DNA of 64,000 bases, taken from NCBI RefSeq assembly GCF_039543545.1, contig NZ_BAABJY010000002.1, positions 930,001-994,000 on the forward strand. Reading direction: 5' to 3'. The notes below the pieces were generated by a model. The model ran no database searches, had not been told where the DNA came from, and worked only from the letters and a program-made list of their open reading frames with translations. A program made the position numbers and the translations under genes. Within the stretch, counting starts at the first letter, position 1; every line of letters begins with the position of its first letter. Positions 8,263 through 16,468 of the stretch are shown here, one piece after another. This DNA comes from Luteimonas vadosa (GTDB taxonomy: Bacteria; Pseudomonadota; Gammaproteobacteria; Xanthomonadales; Xanthomonadaceae).

Positions 8263-9078
8263 ATGACCATGGTGCAGCGCGACGCCGATGCCCGGGACAC
8301 CTGCGCGTGGTGGGAGATGCAGCGCGGCAGCGGACCCATCATCGCAACGGCGATCCACGACGGGACCGGCCTCAGGCCCGAGGTCCGGGAACGCATGGCC
8401 CTGCCGGACGCCGACAGGGTGCGCGAGGAGGATCCTTTCACCGGCCAGGCGGTCAAAGGGGTCCCGACCCACGTCATCGCAGGCCGCTCCCGTTTCGAAG
8501 TCGACCTGAACCGCGCGGCCGGCGAAGCCGTCTATCGCACGCCGGACCAGGCCTGGGGCCTGGACGTCTGGCGCAGCCCGCTGGATGACGCCTTCGTGCA
8601 ACGCTCGGTGGGGATACACCAGGCGTTCTACGCGATGATGCGGCAGCTGCTGGACTCGATGGCAGCCGAACACGGCCGCTTCGTCGTGCTCGACGTCCAC
8701 AGCTACAACCACCGGCGCGACGGACCCGACGCCCGGCCGACGCCCCAGGCCGACGCGCCGGACATCAACATCGGCACGATCTCGATGCCCAGGGAACGAT
8801 GGTCATTCCTGCTCGATCCACTGATCGAAGCGATGCGCGAATTCGACTATCTGGGTGGCAAGCTCGATGTCCGCGAGAACGTGGCGTTCCAGGGAAGGGG
8901 CGAATTGACTCGTTTCGTGCACGCGCACTACCCATCCAGCGGCTGCGCGATCGCGATCGAGTTCAAGAAGTTCTACATGGATGAGTGGACTGGGCAGCCG
9001 GACCAGGCCCACCTGGGCGCCATGCGCGCCTTCATCGACCACGTCGCCGCGACGTGCCGGGGCTTGCTCGATGCGTGA
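8263..9078 (+). CDS. N-formylglutamate amidohydrolase-like protein
   Basis: A 271-residue member of the N-formylglutamate amidohydrolase (FGase/HutG-type) family, zinc enzymes related to M14 peptidases. Putative metal ligands are in IIATAIHDGTGLRPEV and VLDVHSYNHRR, and a Glu-rich strand AIAIEFKKFYMDEW follows. There are no histidine-degradation genes nearby, so a role in histidine breakdown is unlikely. The ATG at 8263 is chosen for AGAAGGGAGG upstream; the frame is open further 5' without coding character. Its last eight bases overlap the DUF1704 gene, which shows a tight operon with that gene and the ATP-grasp gene. The substrate is probably a small glutamate-like or peptide amide, by inference. 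Confidence 0.8.
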   Translation: MTMVQRDADARDTCAWWEMQRGSGPIIATAIHDGTGLRPEVRERMALPDADRVREEDPFTGQAVKGVPTHVIAGRSRFEVDLNRAAGEAVYRTPDQAWGLDVWRSPLDDAFVQRSVGIHQAFYAMMRQLLDSMAAEHGRFVVLDVHSYNHRRDGPDARPTPQADAPDINIGTISMPRERWSFLLDPLIEAMREFDYLGGKLDVRENVAFQGRGELTRFVHAHYPSSGCAIAIEFKKFYMDEWTGQPDQAHLGAMRAFIDHVAATCRGLLDA

Positions 9079-10948
9079 CGCGGGAACCGTGCAAGCGCAA
9101 CCGGCAGGCGGCTTGCTTGCCGACTTCTCCGATGGTCCGTTCCGCTGCGACCTGGACGGCCAGTGCCGCGTACACCTCGACCGGCCGATGCCCTTCCTGG
9201 TCCTGAACCGCCACGCGGGGCAAGGCAGCAGCCTCGCAAGGCGCATCGCGATCATCAGCCCCGCCAACTTCACCTGGCCGGCGTCCGATGCCGGCGATGC
9301 GCACGCGCCAGGCAGCATCGCGGACATCATCGAGCAGGAGCGGCCGCAGTTCGGCGCATTCCTGCTGATCTCGCTTTACGACCTGCCACGCGACCATGGG
9401 CTGGACGACGAAAGCCCGGAGCTGGAAGCATTCCGCTTCTGCCTGAGTGCCTCGGCCGACGACGCCGCGCAAGCCGCGGTGCGCCGTCTTGAAGCCGCGC
9501 TGGGCCAGGTCTGCATCGACCTGCGCCGCCCGGAGATCGAGTTCGTCTCGCAAGCCTATGCCGAGCCCGGGGTCGAGGCCTTGCTCGCGCACCGTCCCGG
9601 CGTCTCCCACATCTCCGTCGGCCTGCCGCAGAACTACCGCATTCCCGGCGAGGAAGGCATCTACCCGCAGGTCTTCCACGAACTCGAGATCACCGTCTTC
9701 GACGCCCTGCTGCAATGCGTGGCTGCCTTCAGCGAGCATGCGACGGGGGAGCAGGTCGCGCACTACCGGTCGTTCGGGCGCAGCGCCTTCATCGAGGCGG
9801 CGGTGAACGCCGACCGCGCCCTGGGGCAGATCAGCCGCTCCTTCGACTTCCTGCTCGGCGTCTCCCCGATCAACACCGTGCAGGCGTTCGAGCGATTCCG
9901 GGCGGACGGTTGCCGCAAGGCACCGGTGTTCCGCTACCGGCCGTTGCCGGTGAGTCCCGAGGACCAGAAGCGCCGGCTGTACGCGATCGACATCCGAGCG
10001 GCCGAAGATCCCGTGCTCGAAACGCTGTTCAGGGAGAAGCAGCTTGAACTCGACCGGCAGCTGATGATGCTGCAATGCCGGAACACCAGCGACTTCCGCC
10101 TGGCGTCGCTGATGCTCTATGGCGGGGTCGAGCCGCAGTTGCTGGACCACGCGCGCCAGATCCTCGTGCGGTACGACGGCTCGCGCGGACCGTCGGGTAC
10201 GCCTTCGGCGTGGGTGGACTGCCACGTGGTTCGCCGCGCGGCCGAGAAGCTCGTGCAGGACTATGTCGCCCTCTTGCCCGGCTTCGAGGCGGACATCCAG
10301 TTGCGCGAAGACATCGCGCCTGGCCTGATGGTTTCCGGGCAATCGCTGCTCATCTCCACGGCGACGCGCATGCGGCGGGACCGCATGGACGCGCTGCTCC
10401 AGCATGAGGTCAGCGTCCACCTGCTGACCTGCGTGAATGGGAACGCGCAGGGACTGACGATCTTCGGGACCGGCCTGGCCGGGTACGAAGGCATCCAGGA
10501 AGGACTTGGCGTGTTCGCCGAATACGCGGTCGGCGGGATGACCCCGGCGAGGATGCGGCTGCTCGCGGCCCGGGTCGTTGCCGTCGACGCGATGCTGGGC
10601 GATGCCGACTTCGTCGAGACTTTCCGCCTGCTCCACGAGCAATACGGCTTCAGCGAGCGCGGTGCGTTCAACATCGTGGCACGCGTCTTCCGGTCCGGCG
10701 GCCTCACCAAGGACGCGATCTACCTGCGAGGTCTCAAGCAGGTCTTCGACTTCATCGCCGCCGGCAACGACCTCGACCCATTCTGGTTCGGCAAGATCGC
10801 CGAACGACATGTCCCGGTGGTCAACGAGCTCCTTTCCAGGGGCATGCTCTCCCCCCCGGGAGTGCTCCCTGCCTTCCTTTCCCGGCCGGAGGCGATGCGC
10901 AACATAGAGCGCGTACGCACGGCTCCCTCCTGGTTGCAACTGATATGA
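9071..10948 (+). CDS. DUF1704 / QEGLA-motif protein, putative metallocarboxypeptidase
   Basis: A 625-residue protein of the family annotated as flavohemoglobin expression-modulating QEGLA motif protein (DUF1704). The defining motif is IQEGLGVFAEY (Gln476, Glu477). About 30 residues upstream lies QHEVSVH (His445, Glu446, His450), an HExxxH motif like that of eukaryotic MATCAP tubulin tyrosine carboxypeptidases, which belong to the same family. A zinc-dependent carboxypeptidase activity is therefore likely, with Glu477 the candidate third ligand. The N-terminal 300 residues are less conserved. The ATG at 9071 overlaps the end of the N-formylglutamate amidohydrolase gene by eight bases, and the ATP-grasp gene starts 10 bases after its stop. 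The bacterial substrate is unknown. Confidence 0.85.
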   Translation: MRDAGTVQAQPAGGLLADFSDGPFRCDLDGQCRVHLDRPMPFLVLNRHAGQGSSLARRIAIISPANFTWPASDAGDAHAPGSIADIIEQERPQFGAFLLISLYDLPRDHGLDDESPELEAFRFCLSASADDAAQAAVRRLEAALGQVCIDLRRPEIEFVSQAYAEPGVEALLAHRPGVSHISVGLPQNYRIPGEEGIYPQVFHELEITVFDALLQCVAAFSEHATGEQVAHYRSFGRSAFIEAAVNADRALGQISRSFDFLLGVSPINTVQAFERFRADGCRKAPVFRYRPLPVSPEDQKRRLYAIDIRAAEDPVLETLFREKQLELDRQLMMLQCRNTSDFRLASLMLYGGVEPQLLDHARQILVRYDGSRGPSGTPSAWVDCHVVRRAAEKLVQDYVALLPGFEADIQLREDIAPGLMVSGQSLLISTATRMRRDRMDALLQHEVSVHLLTCVNGNAQGLTIFGTGLAGYEGIQEGLGVFAEYAVGGMTPARMRLLAARVVAVDAMLGDADFVETFRLLHEQYGFSERGAFNIVARVFRSGGLTKDAIYLRGLKQVFDFIAAGNDLDPFWFGKIAERHVPVVNELLSRGMLSPPGVLPAFLSRPEAMRNIERVRTAPSWLQLI

Positions 10949-10958
10949 GGATCCGTCG

Positions 10959-12011
10959 ATGCTGATCGCCTTCTTCGTCAACTCCATGGACGACGAGTAC
11001 CCCCGTTACACCACGACCGTGCTGGCGCATGAATGCGCACGCCGCGGCCACTCCGTCTGTTACGTCACGCCGGGCGACTTCATGCTCAGCCCGGACGACA
11101 AACTCCACGTCCATGCCCGCTTCGCGCCAGAGATGAAGACCAAGAGCAAGGATCCGACCAAGTTCTTCGAGAGCATGCAGGAAGTCGGCGACAAGACCCG
11201 GCAGATCGACATCGACGAGGTCGACGTCCTGATGCTCCGCAACGACCCCTCCAACGACGCGCAGGACCGGCCATGGGCCGAGGACATCGGCATCCAGTTC
11301 GGTCGAAGCGCGAGCCGGCGCGGCGTCCTGGTGCTCAACGACCCCGGCGGTTTGTCGATGGCCATCAACAAGCTGTACTTCCAGTCATTCCCGCGCGAGG
11401 TGCGCGCCGACACCCTGATCACCAAGACCGCCAAGGACGTCAAGGAGTTCGCCAAGAAGCACAAGAACAAGGTCGTCCTCAAGCCCTTGCAGGGTTCGGG
11501 CGGGCAAGGCGTGTTCCTCGTGGGGCAAGGCGCCAAGTCCAACCTCAACCAGATGATCGAGGCCATCACCCGGGATGGCTACATCATCGCGCAGAAGTAC
11601 GTGCCCGAGGCCGACAAGGGCGACATCCGCCTTTTCATGATGAACGGCCACCCCTTGCGCATCGGCAACAAGTACGCCGCGATGCGCCGCGTGAACTCGG
11701 ACGACGACATCCGCAGCAACATCCATGCCGGGGGCAAGGCGGCCGCCGTCAAGATCACCGAGCGGGAACTGCGCGTCGCGGAGATGATCCGGCCCAAACT
11801 GATCGCGGACGGCATGTTCCTGGTCGGGATCGACATCATCGGCGACAAGATCCTCGAGGTGAACGTGTTCAGTCCCGGCAACCTGTTCACGTGCAGCAAG
11901 ATGGCCGAAGTCAATTTCGCCGAGACCATCATCGACTCCATCGAGCGCAAGCTGGAGATCTCCCGCGAGTTCCCTGGGCAGTTCAACAACCGCCAGCTCG
12001 CGGTGATGTAG
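10959..12011 (+). CDS. glutathione-synthetase-like ATP-grasp ligase
   Basis: A 350-residue ATP-grasp enzyme resembling prokaryotic glutathione synthetase, which ligates a carboxylate to an amine through an acyl phosphate. Visible are the N-terminal domain (MLIAFFVNSMDDEYPRYTT), a nucleotide loop (KNKVVLKPLQGSGGQGVFLV), the FDIRLF-equivalent KGDIRLFMMNGHPLRIG, and the metal-binding end KILEVNVFSPGN in place of the usual E-x-N. GAGGAT lies five bases before the ATG. It is the last gene of a three-gene cassette with the amidohydrolase and the DUF1704 protein. A dedicated gamma-glutamylcysteine ligase is not adjacent, so the substrate may not be glutathione. Confidence 0.85.
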   Translation: MLIAFFVNSMDDEYPRYTTTVLAHECARRGHSVCYVTPGDFMLSPDDKLHVHARFAPEMKTKSKDPTKFFESMQEVGDKTRQIDIDEVDVLMLRNDPSNDAQDRPWAEDIGIQFGRSASRRGVLVLNDPGGLSMAINKLYFQSFPREVRADTLITKTAKDVKEFAKKHKNKVVLKPLQGSGGQGVFLVGQGAKSNLNQMIEAITRDGYIIAQKYVPEADKGDIRLFMMNGHPLRIGNKYAAMRRVNSDDDIRSNIHAGGKAAAVKITERELRVAEMIRPKLIADGMFLVGIDIIGDKILEVNVFSPGNLFTCSKMAEVNFAETIIDSIERKLEISREFPGQFNNRQLAVM

Positions 12012-12059
12012 CGGAAGGGGCGCCGTGCCAAACGGCCGGCACCTGGACCGCAACGTCGA

Positions 12060-13412
12060 TCAGCCCGAGATCTCCCGCACCGCACGCACGGCCTGGTCGA
12101 CCTGCTCCGGCGTGTTGACCAGGCTCGGCGCGAGCCGCGCGTAGGTGACCGCATAGGGGCTGGTACTGGCGATGATGCCCTTGGCGAGCAGTTGCTCGAC
12201 CACGCTCGCCGGCGCCACGCCCTCGACCTCGAACACGACGAGCCCGGCGGACAGGTCCGCGGACGCGGGGGTATGCAACTTCACCTTCGGGTTCTGCGCC
12301 AGGCCGGCCTTGCACTGCGTGTTGAGCGCGGCGATCCGCGCCGCGACCCGGTCCCTGCCGATTCGCTGGTGCATGCGGAAGGCGGCTGCCATGGCCCACT
12401 GGTGCTCGTAGGCGTGGAATCCGCCGGGGGACATGCGGTTGGCGTTGGTTGGCGTCGACGGTTCCCGGTCCTCGAGCCAGGCTTCGTACTGGCCGAGGTC
12501 GGTGAAGCTGGGGATGATCGGACGCAGGCGCGCCCAGTTCTCGGCGCTCGCCCAGACCAGTCCCGTTCCCCGGGGCGCGAACATCCACTTGTGCGTGCCA
12601 GCGCAGAAGTAGTCGCAACCCATGGTGGCGATGGTCTCGTCCACCGACCCCAGCCCATGCACGCCGTCGACGACCAGCAGCAGCGGTCGTCCGCCACGCC
12701 GCCGCAGGGCCGCCGAAATCTCGCGGATCGGCAACCGGATGCCGGTGCTGGAATGCACCCAGGTCAAGCCGACGACGCGCGTCCTCGGTCCGATGGCCTC
12801 GAGCAGCCGCTCGATGATCGCGTCGGTGCCAGCAGAGGCCGAGTCGTCGAACAACGCGATCTTCCGCATCGACGCGCCCGCCCGCTCGGTGGCCAGGCGG
12901 ATCGACTCATGGTGCGAGTAATGGTCATGGACGGTGGTGAGCACCTCGTCGCCGCGCTCGAGCGGCAAGCCCTGGTAGACCAGCGCCAGCCCGGTGGTGG
13001 TGTTGCCGGTCAGGCAGACCTCCTCCGGGTTCCCGCCCAGGTACGCCGCTGCCTCCCGCTGCACCTGGAGCGGAAGGTTCTGGGCATCGTCCCCGAACAT
13101 GCCGTGCTCGACCACGTGGAAAGGATTGCGGTCCATGGCGCGCCGGTAGCCTTCGATCGCCTCGCGCACTGGCGCGGGATGGCTGGCGATGTAGAAGCTG
13201 GCGAAATGCAGCAGTGACGGATCCAGTGCGAACTGGGCGCGTACCGCCTCCCAGCTGGAGAGATCCGGCATGCCGGGGGTTTCCGCGGCGACCGCCGCCA
13301 GCAGGGGGCCGGGCATCAACCCCGTGGCGGCCAGGGCAGCGGGGGCTGACAGGAAGGTGCGTCGGCTCATGCTCATCTTGGGGTCCCCGGTCGGCCGGCT
13401 CTTGCGGGCCAT
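12060..13412 (-). CDS. Tat-exported class V aminotransferase (isopenicillin N epimerase-like)
   Basis: A 450-residue PLP enzyme of the class V fold, resembling CefD-type epimerases and cysteine desulfurases. A twin-arginine signal (SRRTFLSAPAALAATGLMPG) starts the protein, so it should be exported folded. Core motifs are TGNTTTGLALVYQGLP (phosphate-binding), VHDHYSHHES, the PLP-pyridine contact LLVVDGVHGLGSVDE, and CAGTHKWMFAPRGTG with the Schiff-base lysine. No cysteine-desulfurase loop is visible. The ATG at 13412 has GGAG five bases upstream; an ATG at 13376 closer to the twin arginine is an alternative. Convergent with the ATP-grasp cassette, 48 bases from its end. Reaction unknown. Confidence 0.85.
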   Translation of the reverse strand: MARKSRPTGDPKMSMSRRTFLSAPAALAATGLMPGPLLAAVAAETPGMPDLSSWEAVRAQFALDPSLLHFASFYIASHPAPVREAIEGYRRAMDRNPFHVVEHGMFGDDAQNLPLQVQREAAAYLGGNPEEVCLTGNTTTGLALVYQGLPLERGDEVLTTVHDHYSHHESIRLATERAGASMRKIALFDDSASAGTDAIIERLLEAIGPRTRVVGLTWVHSSTGIRLPIREISAALRRRGGRPLLLVVDGVHGLGSVDETIATMGCDYFCAGTHKWMFAPRGTGLVWASAENWARLRPIIPSFTDLGQYEAWLEDREPSTPTNANRMSPGGFHAYEHQWAMAAAFRMHQRIGRDRVAARIAALNTQCKAGLAQNPKVKLHTPASADLSAGLVVFEVEGVAPASVVEQLLAKGIIASTSPYAVTYARLAPSLVNTPEQVDQAVRAVREISG

Positions 13413-13772
13413 GGAGGCTCCAACGCCAACGGCGCCGGGCAGCGGACACGGCGCGGTGGCCCGCGGGCCGGCTTCGTCCTTTGCTCCGGTTGGGCGAGCC
13501 TTGGAAAGGCTGGCCAGCGCCTCGCGCTCCGATCGAGCCTCGCGCATTCCAACGCCACGCTACCGCCGCACCCTCCGACGGTTCGGCAGGCGATGCCAGC
13601 GTGGCCGTCCATGACCCCTTCTCCACGCTGGTGCGATGCCGTCGTTAAGCCGTCCAGCCCAGCAGGGTGGCACGTGCACGACACGATGGTTCCAGACTGG
13701 CAGCGACATCCGTGCCTCCAGGCACCACACGCGACCGTTGACCGCGCGTGGCTCGGATCGGCGGCCCGCCAC
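13413..13772. other. gene-free interval of about 360 bases
   Basis: Lies between the start of the Tat aminotransferase and the stop of the MgtC-like gene, both on the minus strand. No convincing protein or RNA gene is seen. The part next to 13412 should carry the aminotransferase promoter, but no clear -35/-10 pair stands out in this GC-rich sequence. Confidence 0.5.
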
Positions 13773-14216
13773 TCAGTCGTCCGGATCCTCGCCGTTGACG
13801 CGCTTCTTGAGTCCGCCCAGGAGCAGCACGACGCCGAGGTTGATCACGGACAGCGCGACGGCATAGCCCCAGTATCCGAATCCGGCCGCCGCGCCCATCG
13901 CCCCGATGATCCAGATGCTGGCTGCGGATGCGGTGCCCGACACGTGGTCCGCATGCTTCAGGATCGCGCCACCGCCGACGAAACCGATGCCGGTCATCAG
14001 GCCCTGCATGATCCGTGCCGTGGCGTCCGGGTTGTCATGGCCGATGAACTCGATGCCGATCATCACGTAGGCACACGCGCCCACCGCCACCAGCGGAAAG
14101 GTGCGCAGCCCCATGATGTTGCTGTTGCGCTCGCGGTTCCACGCGATCGGCAAGGCGAGCAGGAAAGCGCCGAGCATGGGAAGGATTGATCTGGATTGCT
14201 GGAGAAGGTCTTCCAT
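13773..14216 (-). CDS. MgtC/SapB-family inner membrane protein
   Basis: A 147-residue membrane protein with four hydrophobic segments: LPMLGAFLLALPIAW, FPLVAVGACAYVMIGIEF, GLMTGIGFVGGGAILKH and IWIIGAMGAAAGFGYWGYAVALSV. The MgtC pattern is clear in RERNSNIMGLRTFPLVAVG and GIGFVGGGAILK. MgtC of Salmonella limits the F-type ATP synthase and supports growth in low magnesium; this shorter protein lacks the cytoplasmic C-terminal ACT-like domain of MgtC and is nearer to SapB/YhiD. GAGG lies eight bases before the ATG. The short hydrophilic tail KKRVNGEDPDD is cytoplasmic by prediction. Confidence 0.9.
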   Translation of the reverse strand: MEDLLQQSRSILPMLGAFLLALPIAWNRERNSNIMGLRTFPLVAVGACAYVMIGIEFIGHDNPDATARIMQGLMTGIGFVGGGAILKHADHVSGTASAASIWIIGAMGAAAGFGYWGYAVALSVINLGVVLLLGGLKKRVNGEDPDD

Positions 14217-14270
14217 CGATCAGCCTCGCATCGTCTCGTTTGTGGGCAGCGGCGGTCGCGCCCGGATCGA

Positions 14271-15224
14271 TCAGAACACGGACAGCCCCGTGCGCGTCGT
14301 AAACAGGTCCAACGCCTGCGCACCCGCCAGGGAGTTGCCCTTGTCGTCCAGCCCGGGCGACCAGACCGCGACGGCGAGGACATTCGGTACCACCGCGACG
14401 ATGCCGCCCCCCACCCCGCTCTTCGCGGGCAAGCCCACCCGGAACGCGAATTCGCCCGCCGCGTCGTAGGTGCCGCAGGTCAGCATGATGGCGTTGATGC
14501 GCTTGGCGCGCTCGGGGCTGATGACGACCTCCCCGGAGTGCTGACAGCGGCCACGGTTCGCAAGGTAGAGGAAGCTGCGCGCGAGATCGACGCAGTTCAT
14601 CCGGATGGCGCACTGGTGGTAATAGAAGTCGAGCACCGCCTCGACGGGGTTGTCGAGGTTGCCGAAGCTGCGGATGAAATTCGCGAGCGCCGTGTTCCGG
14701 TACCCCGCCACGCGCTCGGACCTGGCGACCTCCGGATCCATCTCCACGGCCATGTCGTCCGAGCGCGCGCGCACGAACGACAGGAGGCGCCCGCGCGCGT
14801 CGTCGTCGCTGGACAGGATGACGTCCGCGACCACGTGCGCGCCGGCGTTGATCAGCGGATTGCGGGGGATCCCGTGTTCGCGCTCGAGCTGCACCAGCGA
14901 GTTGTAGGGGCTGCCGGAGGGTTCGCGCCCGACGCGATTCCACAGTTCGTTGCCCAAGGCCTCCAGGGCCATGGTCAGCGTGAAGACCTTGGAGATGCTC
15001 TGGATCGAAAAAGCCTCCTCGGCATCGCCGACCTGCAGCAGCCGGCCATCGAGGGTCGCCACCGCCATTCCGAACCGGTCGGCCGGGACCTCGGCGAGGC
15101 GCGGGATGTAATCGGCCACCTTGCCGCGTCCGACCCAGGGGCGCACCTCAGCGGCGATCCAGTCAAGGATGGGCGCGAAATCCTGGTCCGCGAGTGGCGC
15201 TGGCGGGGTGTCGCAGAGATTCAT
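14271..15224 (-). CDS. glsA: glutaminase A-type
   Basis: A 317-residue glutaminase of the serine-dependent beta-lactamase-like fold, converting glutamine to glutamate and ammonia. The catalytic S-x-x-K is in FSIQSISKVF, with the family blocks VGREPSGSPYNSLVQLE, NPLINAGAHVVADVI, YRNTALANFIRSFGNLDNPV, LANRGRCQHSGEVVI and GLPAKSGVGGGIVAVVP all present. Length matches E. coli YneH. The ATG at 15224 is preferred for spacing from a GGGGGG tract; an ATG three codons earlier (15233) is possible, and the longer frame upstream is not coding. The spermidine-synthase-like gene ends 46 bases upstream on the same strand. Confidence 0.92.
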   Translation of the reverse strand: MNLCDTPPAPLADQDFAPILDWIAAEVRPWVGRGKVADYIPRLAEVPADRFGMAVATLDGRLLQVGDAEEAFSIQSISKVFTLTMALEALGNELWNRVGREPSGSPYNSLVQLEREHGIPRNPLINAGAHVVADVILSSDDDARGRLLSFVRARSDDMAVEMDPEVARSERVAGYRNTALANFIRSFGNLDNPVEAVLDFYYHQCAIRMNCVDLARSFLYLANRGRCQHSGEVVISPERAKRINAIMLTCGTYDAAGEFAFRVGLPAKSGVGGGIVAVVPNVLAVAVWSPGLDDKGNSLAGAQALDLFTTRTGLSVF

Positions 15225-15270
15225 GCCCCCCATGCTCGCACACGCCCGCCAAGCGGGCGACTGCCCCGAT

Positions 15271-16263
15271 TCACGCGCGCACAGCGCGCCCGTCGCCAAT
15301 GCGGGCCGCGACCCGCCGAAACACCGGCGCCAACTGCTCGCCCGCCCCCGGCGGTAGCGCGGCGAGGATCGACTCCACGTATTCACCGGAAGCCGCTGGC
15401 GGAGCGCCACGCCACGCGAACGCCACCCGGTTGCTCATCGCGTCTTCCTCCACCAGCAGCACGTTGCCGTCGCCGAAACTGCGGCGCAGGCGCCGGACGT
15501 GCGCGTCAGCGTCGCCACAGAAGAGATTGACGGACATCGCCGCTCCGTCGAGGAGCGCCTCCCGGCAATCGTCGTAGAACGCTTGGGTGGAGAGCGCCCC
15601 GGGGATGCCTGTTTCGTCGTATCCATCCACGAGCAGCATGTCGTAGCGGCCGGGTCGCGCCGCGACGAAGCGGGCGCCGTCGTCGAGCGACACCTGCAAC
15701 CGCTCGTCGTCCGCCGGGACGAGGAACCTGTCGCGCAGGGCGATGACCTGCGGATTGTTCTCGACGACTTCGATCCGCGCACAGGGCAGATGCCGGCGAC
15801 AGAACTTGACTTGGGAGCCGCCGCCCAGGCCAACCACGCCGATGCAGGCCGGCGCTGGCCGCCACAGCAGGCAGGCGAGCATCGTGCGCGTGTAGTCGAT
15901 CAGCAGGAAATCCGGATCCCGGGTCCGCATCCGGCTCTGGGTCTGGCCCCGGACGAATCGCAGCGCGGTGTACTCGCCATAGCTGTGTACTGCCGCACGG
16001 CGCAATCGCTTGCCGGTGGGATCGACCGGTTCCGTCCCAAGGACCGTGCCCAGCCAGTCAGCCGCCAGGCGCCAGAACGCCTGCCGGTCAGCCACGCCAG
16101 TTCCGCACGGGCACGCCATGGCCAGCGGCAGCAGCGTGCCCTCGCGCGTTGTAGCCACGCCGAGTCCGGCAAGCCTCCAGGATCCGGGCACGGCCAGCAC
16201 GGTGAGCGGGGGTTCGACGAGCGTCGGGGTGATGCATGCGCCTGCTTCCCGGCTGCCGCGCAC
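15271..16263 (-). CDS. spermidine-synthase-like SAM-fold protein
   Basis: A 330-residue protein with the SpeE-type Rossmann fold. The nucleotide motif is IGVVGLGGGSQVKFC, followed by IEVVENNPQVIAL (acidic ribose contact), DDGARFVAARPGRYDMLLVDGYDE and a C-terminal ALLDGAAMSVNLF strand. The polyamine-site residues are not obvious, so it may be a related methyltransferase or non-catalytic homologue instead of a true spermidine synthase. The N-terminal 60 residues are unusual and the GTG at 16263 is an uncertain start; a Met near residue 49 could also serve. It lies upstream of glsA on the same strand, suggesting one transcript. Confidence 0.78.
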   Translation of the reverse strand: MRGSREAGACITPTLVEPPLTVLAVPGSWRLAGLGVATTREGTLLPLAMACPCGTGVADRQAFWRLAADWLGTVLGTEPVDPTGKRLRRAAVHSYGEYTALRFVRGQTQSRMRTRDPDFLLIDYTRTMLACLLWRPAPACIGVVGLGGGSQVKFCRRHLPCARIEVVENNPQVIALRDRFLVPADDERLQVSLDDGARFVAARPGRYDMLLVDGYDETGIPGALSTQAFYDDCREALLDGAAMSVNLFCGDADAHVRRLRRSFGDGNVLLVEEDAMSNRVAFAWRGAPPAASGEYVESILAALPPGAGEQLAPVFRRVAARIGDGRAVRA

Positions 16264-16468
16264 GACCCCGTGTCGAATGGGGGATCGCAGGTGGCATCGC
16301 CATCGATCGGTTCATGGACGTTCCATCGTAGCCGGACACGGAGCGAGAAGGCGATCCTTGGCCAGCGGGGAGGACGGTCCCGGAACCGGCGAGGCGGGCC
16401 ACACGCAGGGCTCCCACCGTCCCGGCCTCCCAAGTTATGCTGCGCGCGGGCCTTTAACGGGGACGTGG

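Noticed and set aside
9032..10987. 651-codon minus-strand frame opposite the DUF1704 gene
   Set aside because: Mirror of a strongly supported coding gene with HExxxH and QEGLG motifs; Val/Asp/His composition typical of antisense translation.
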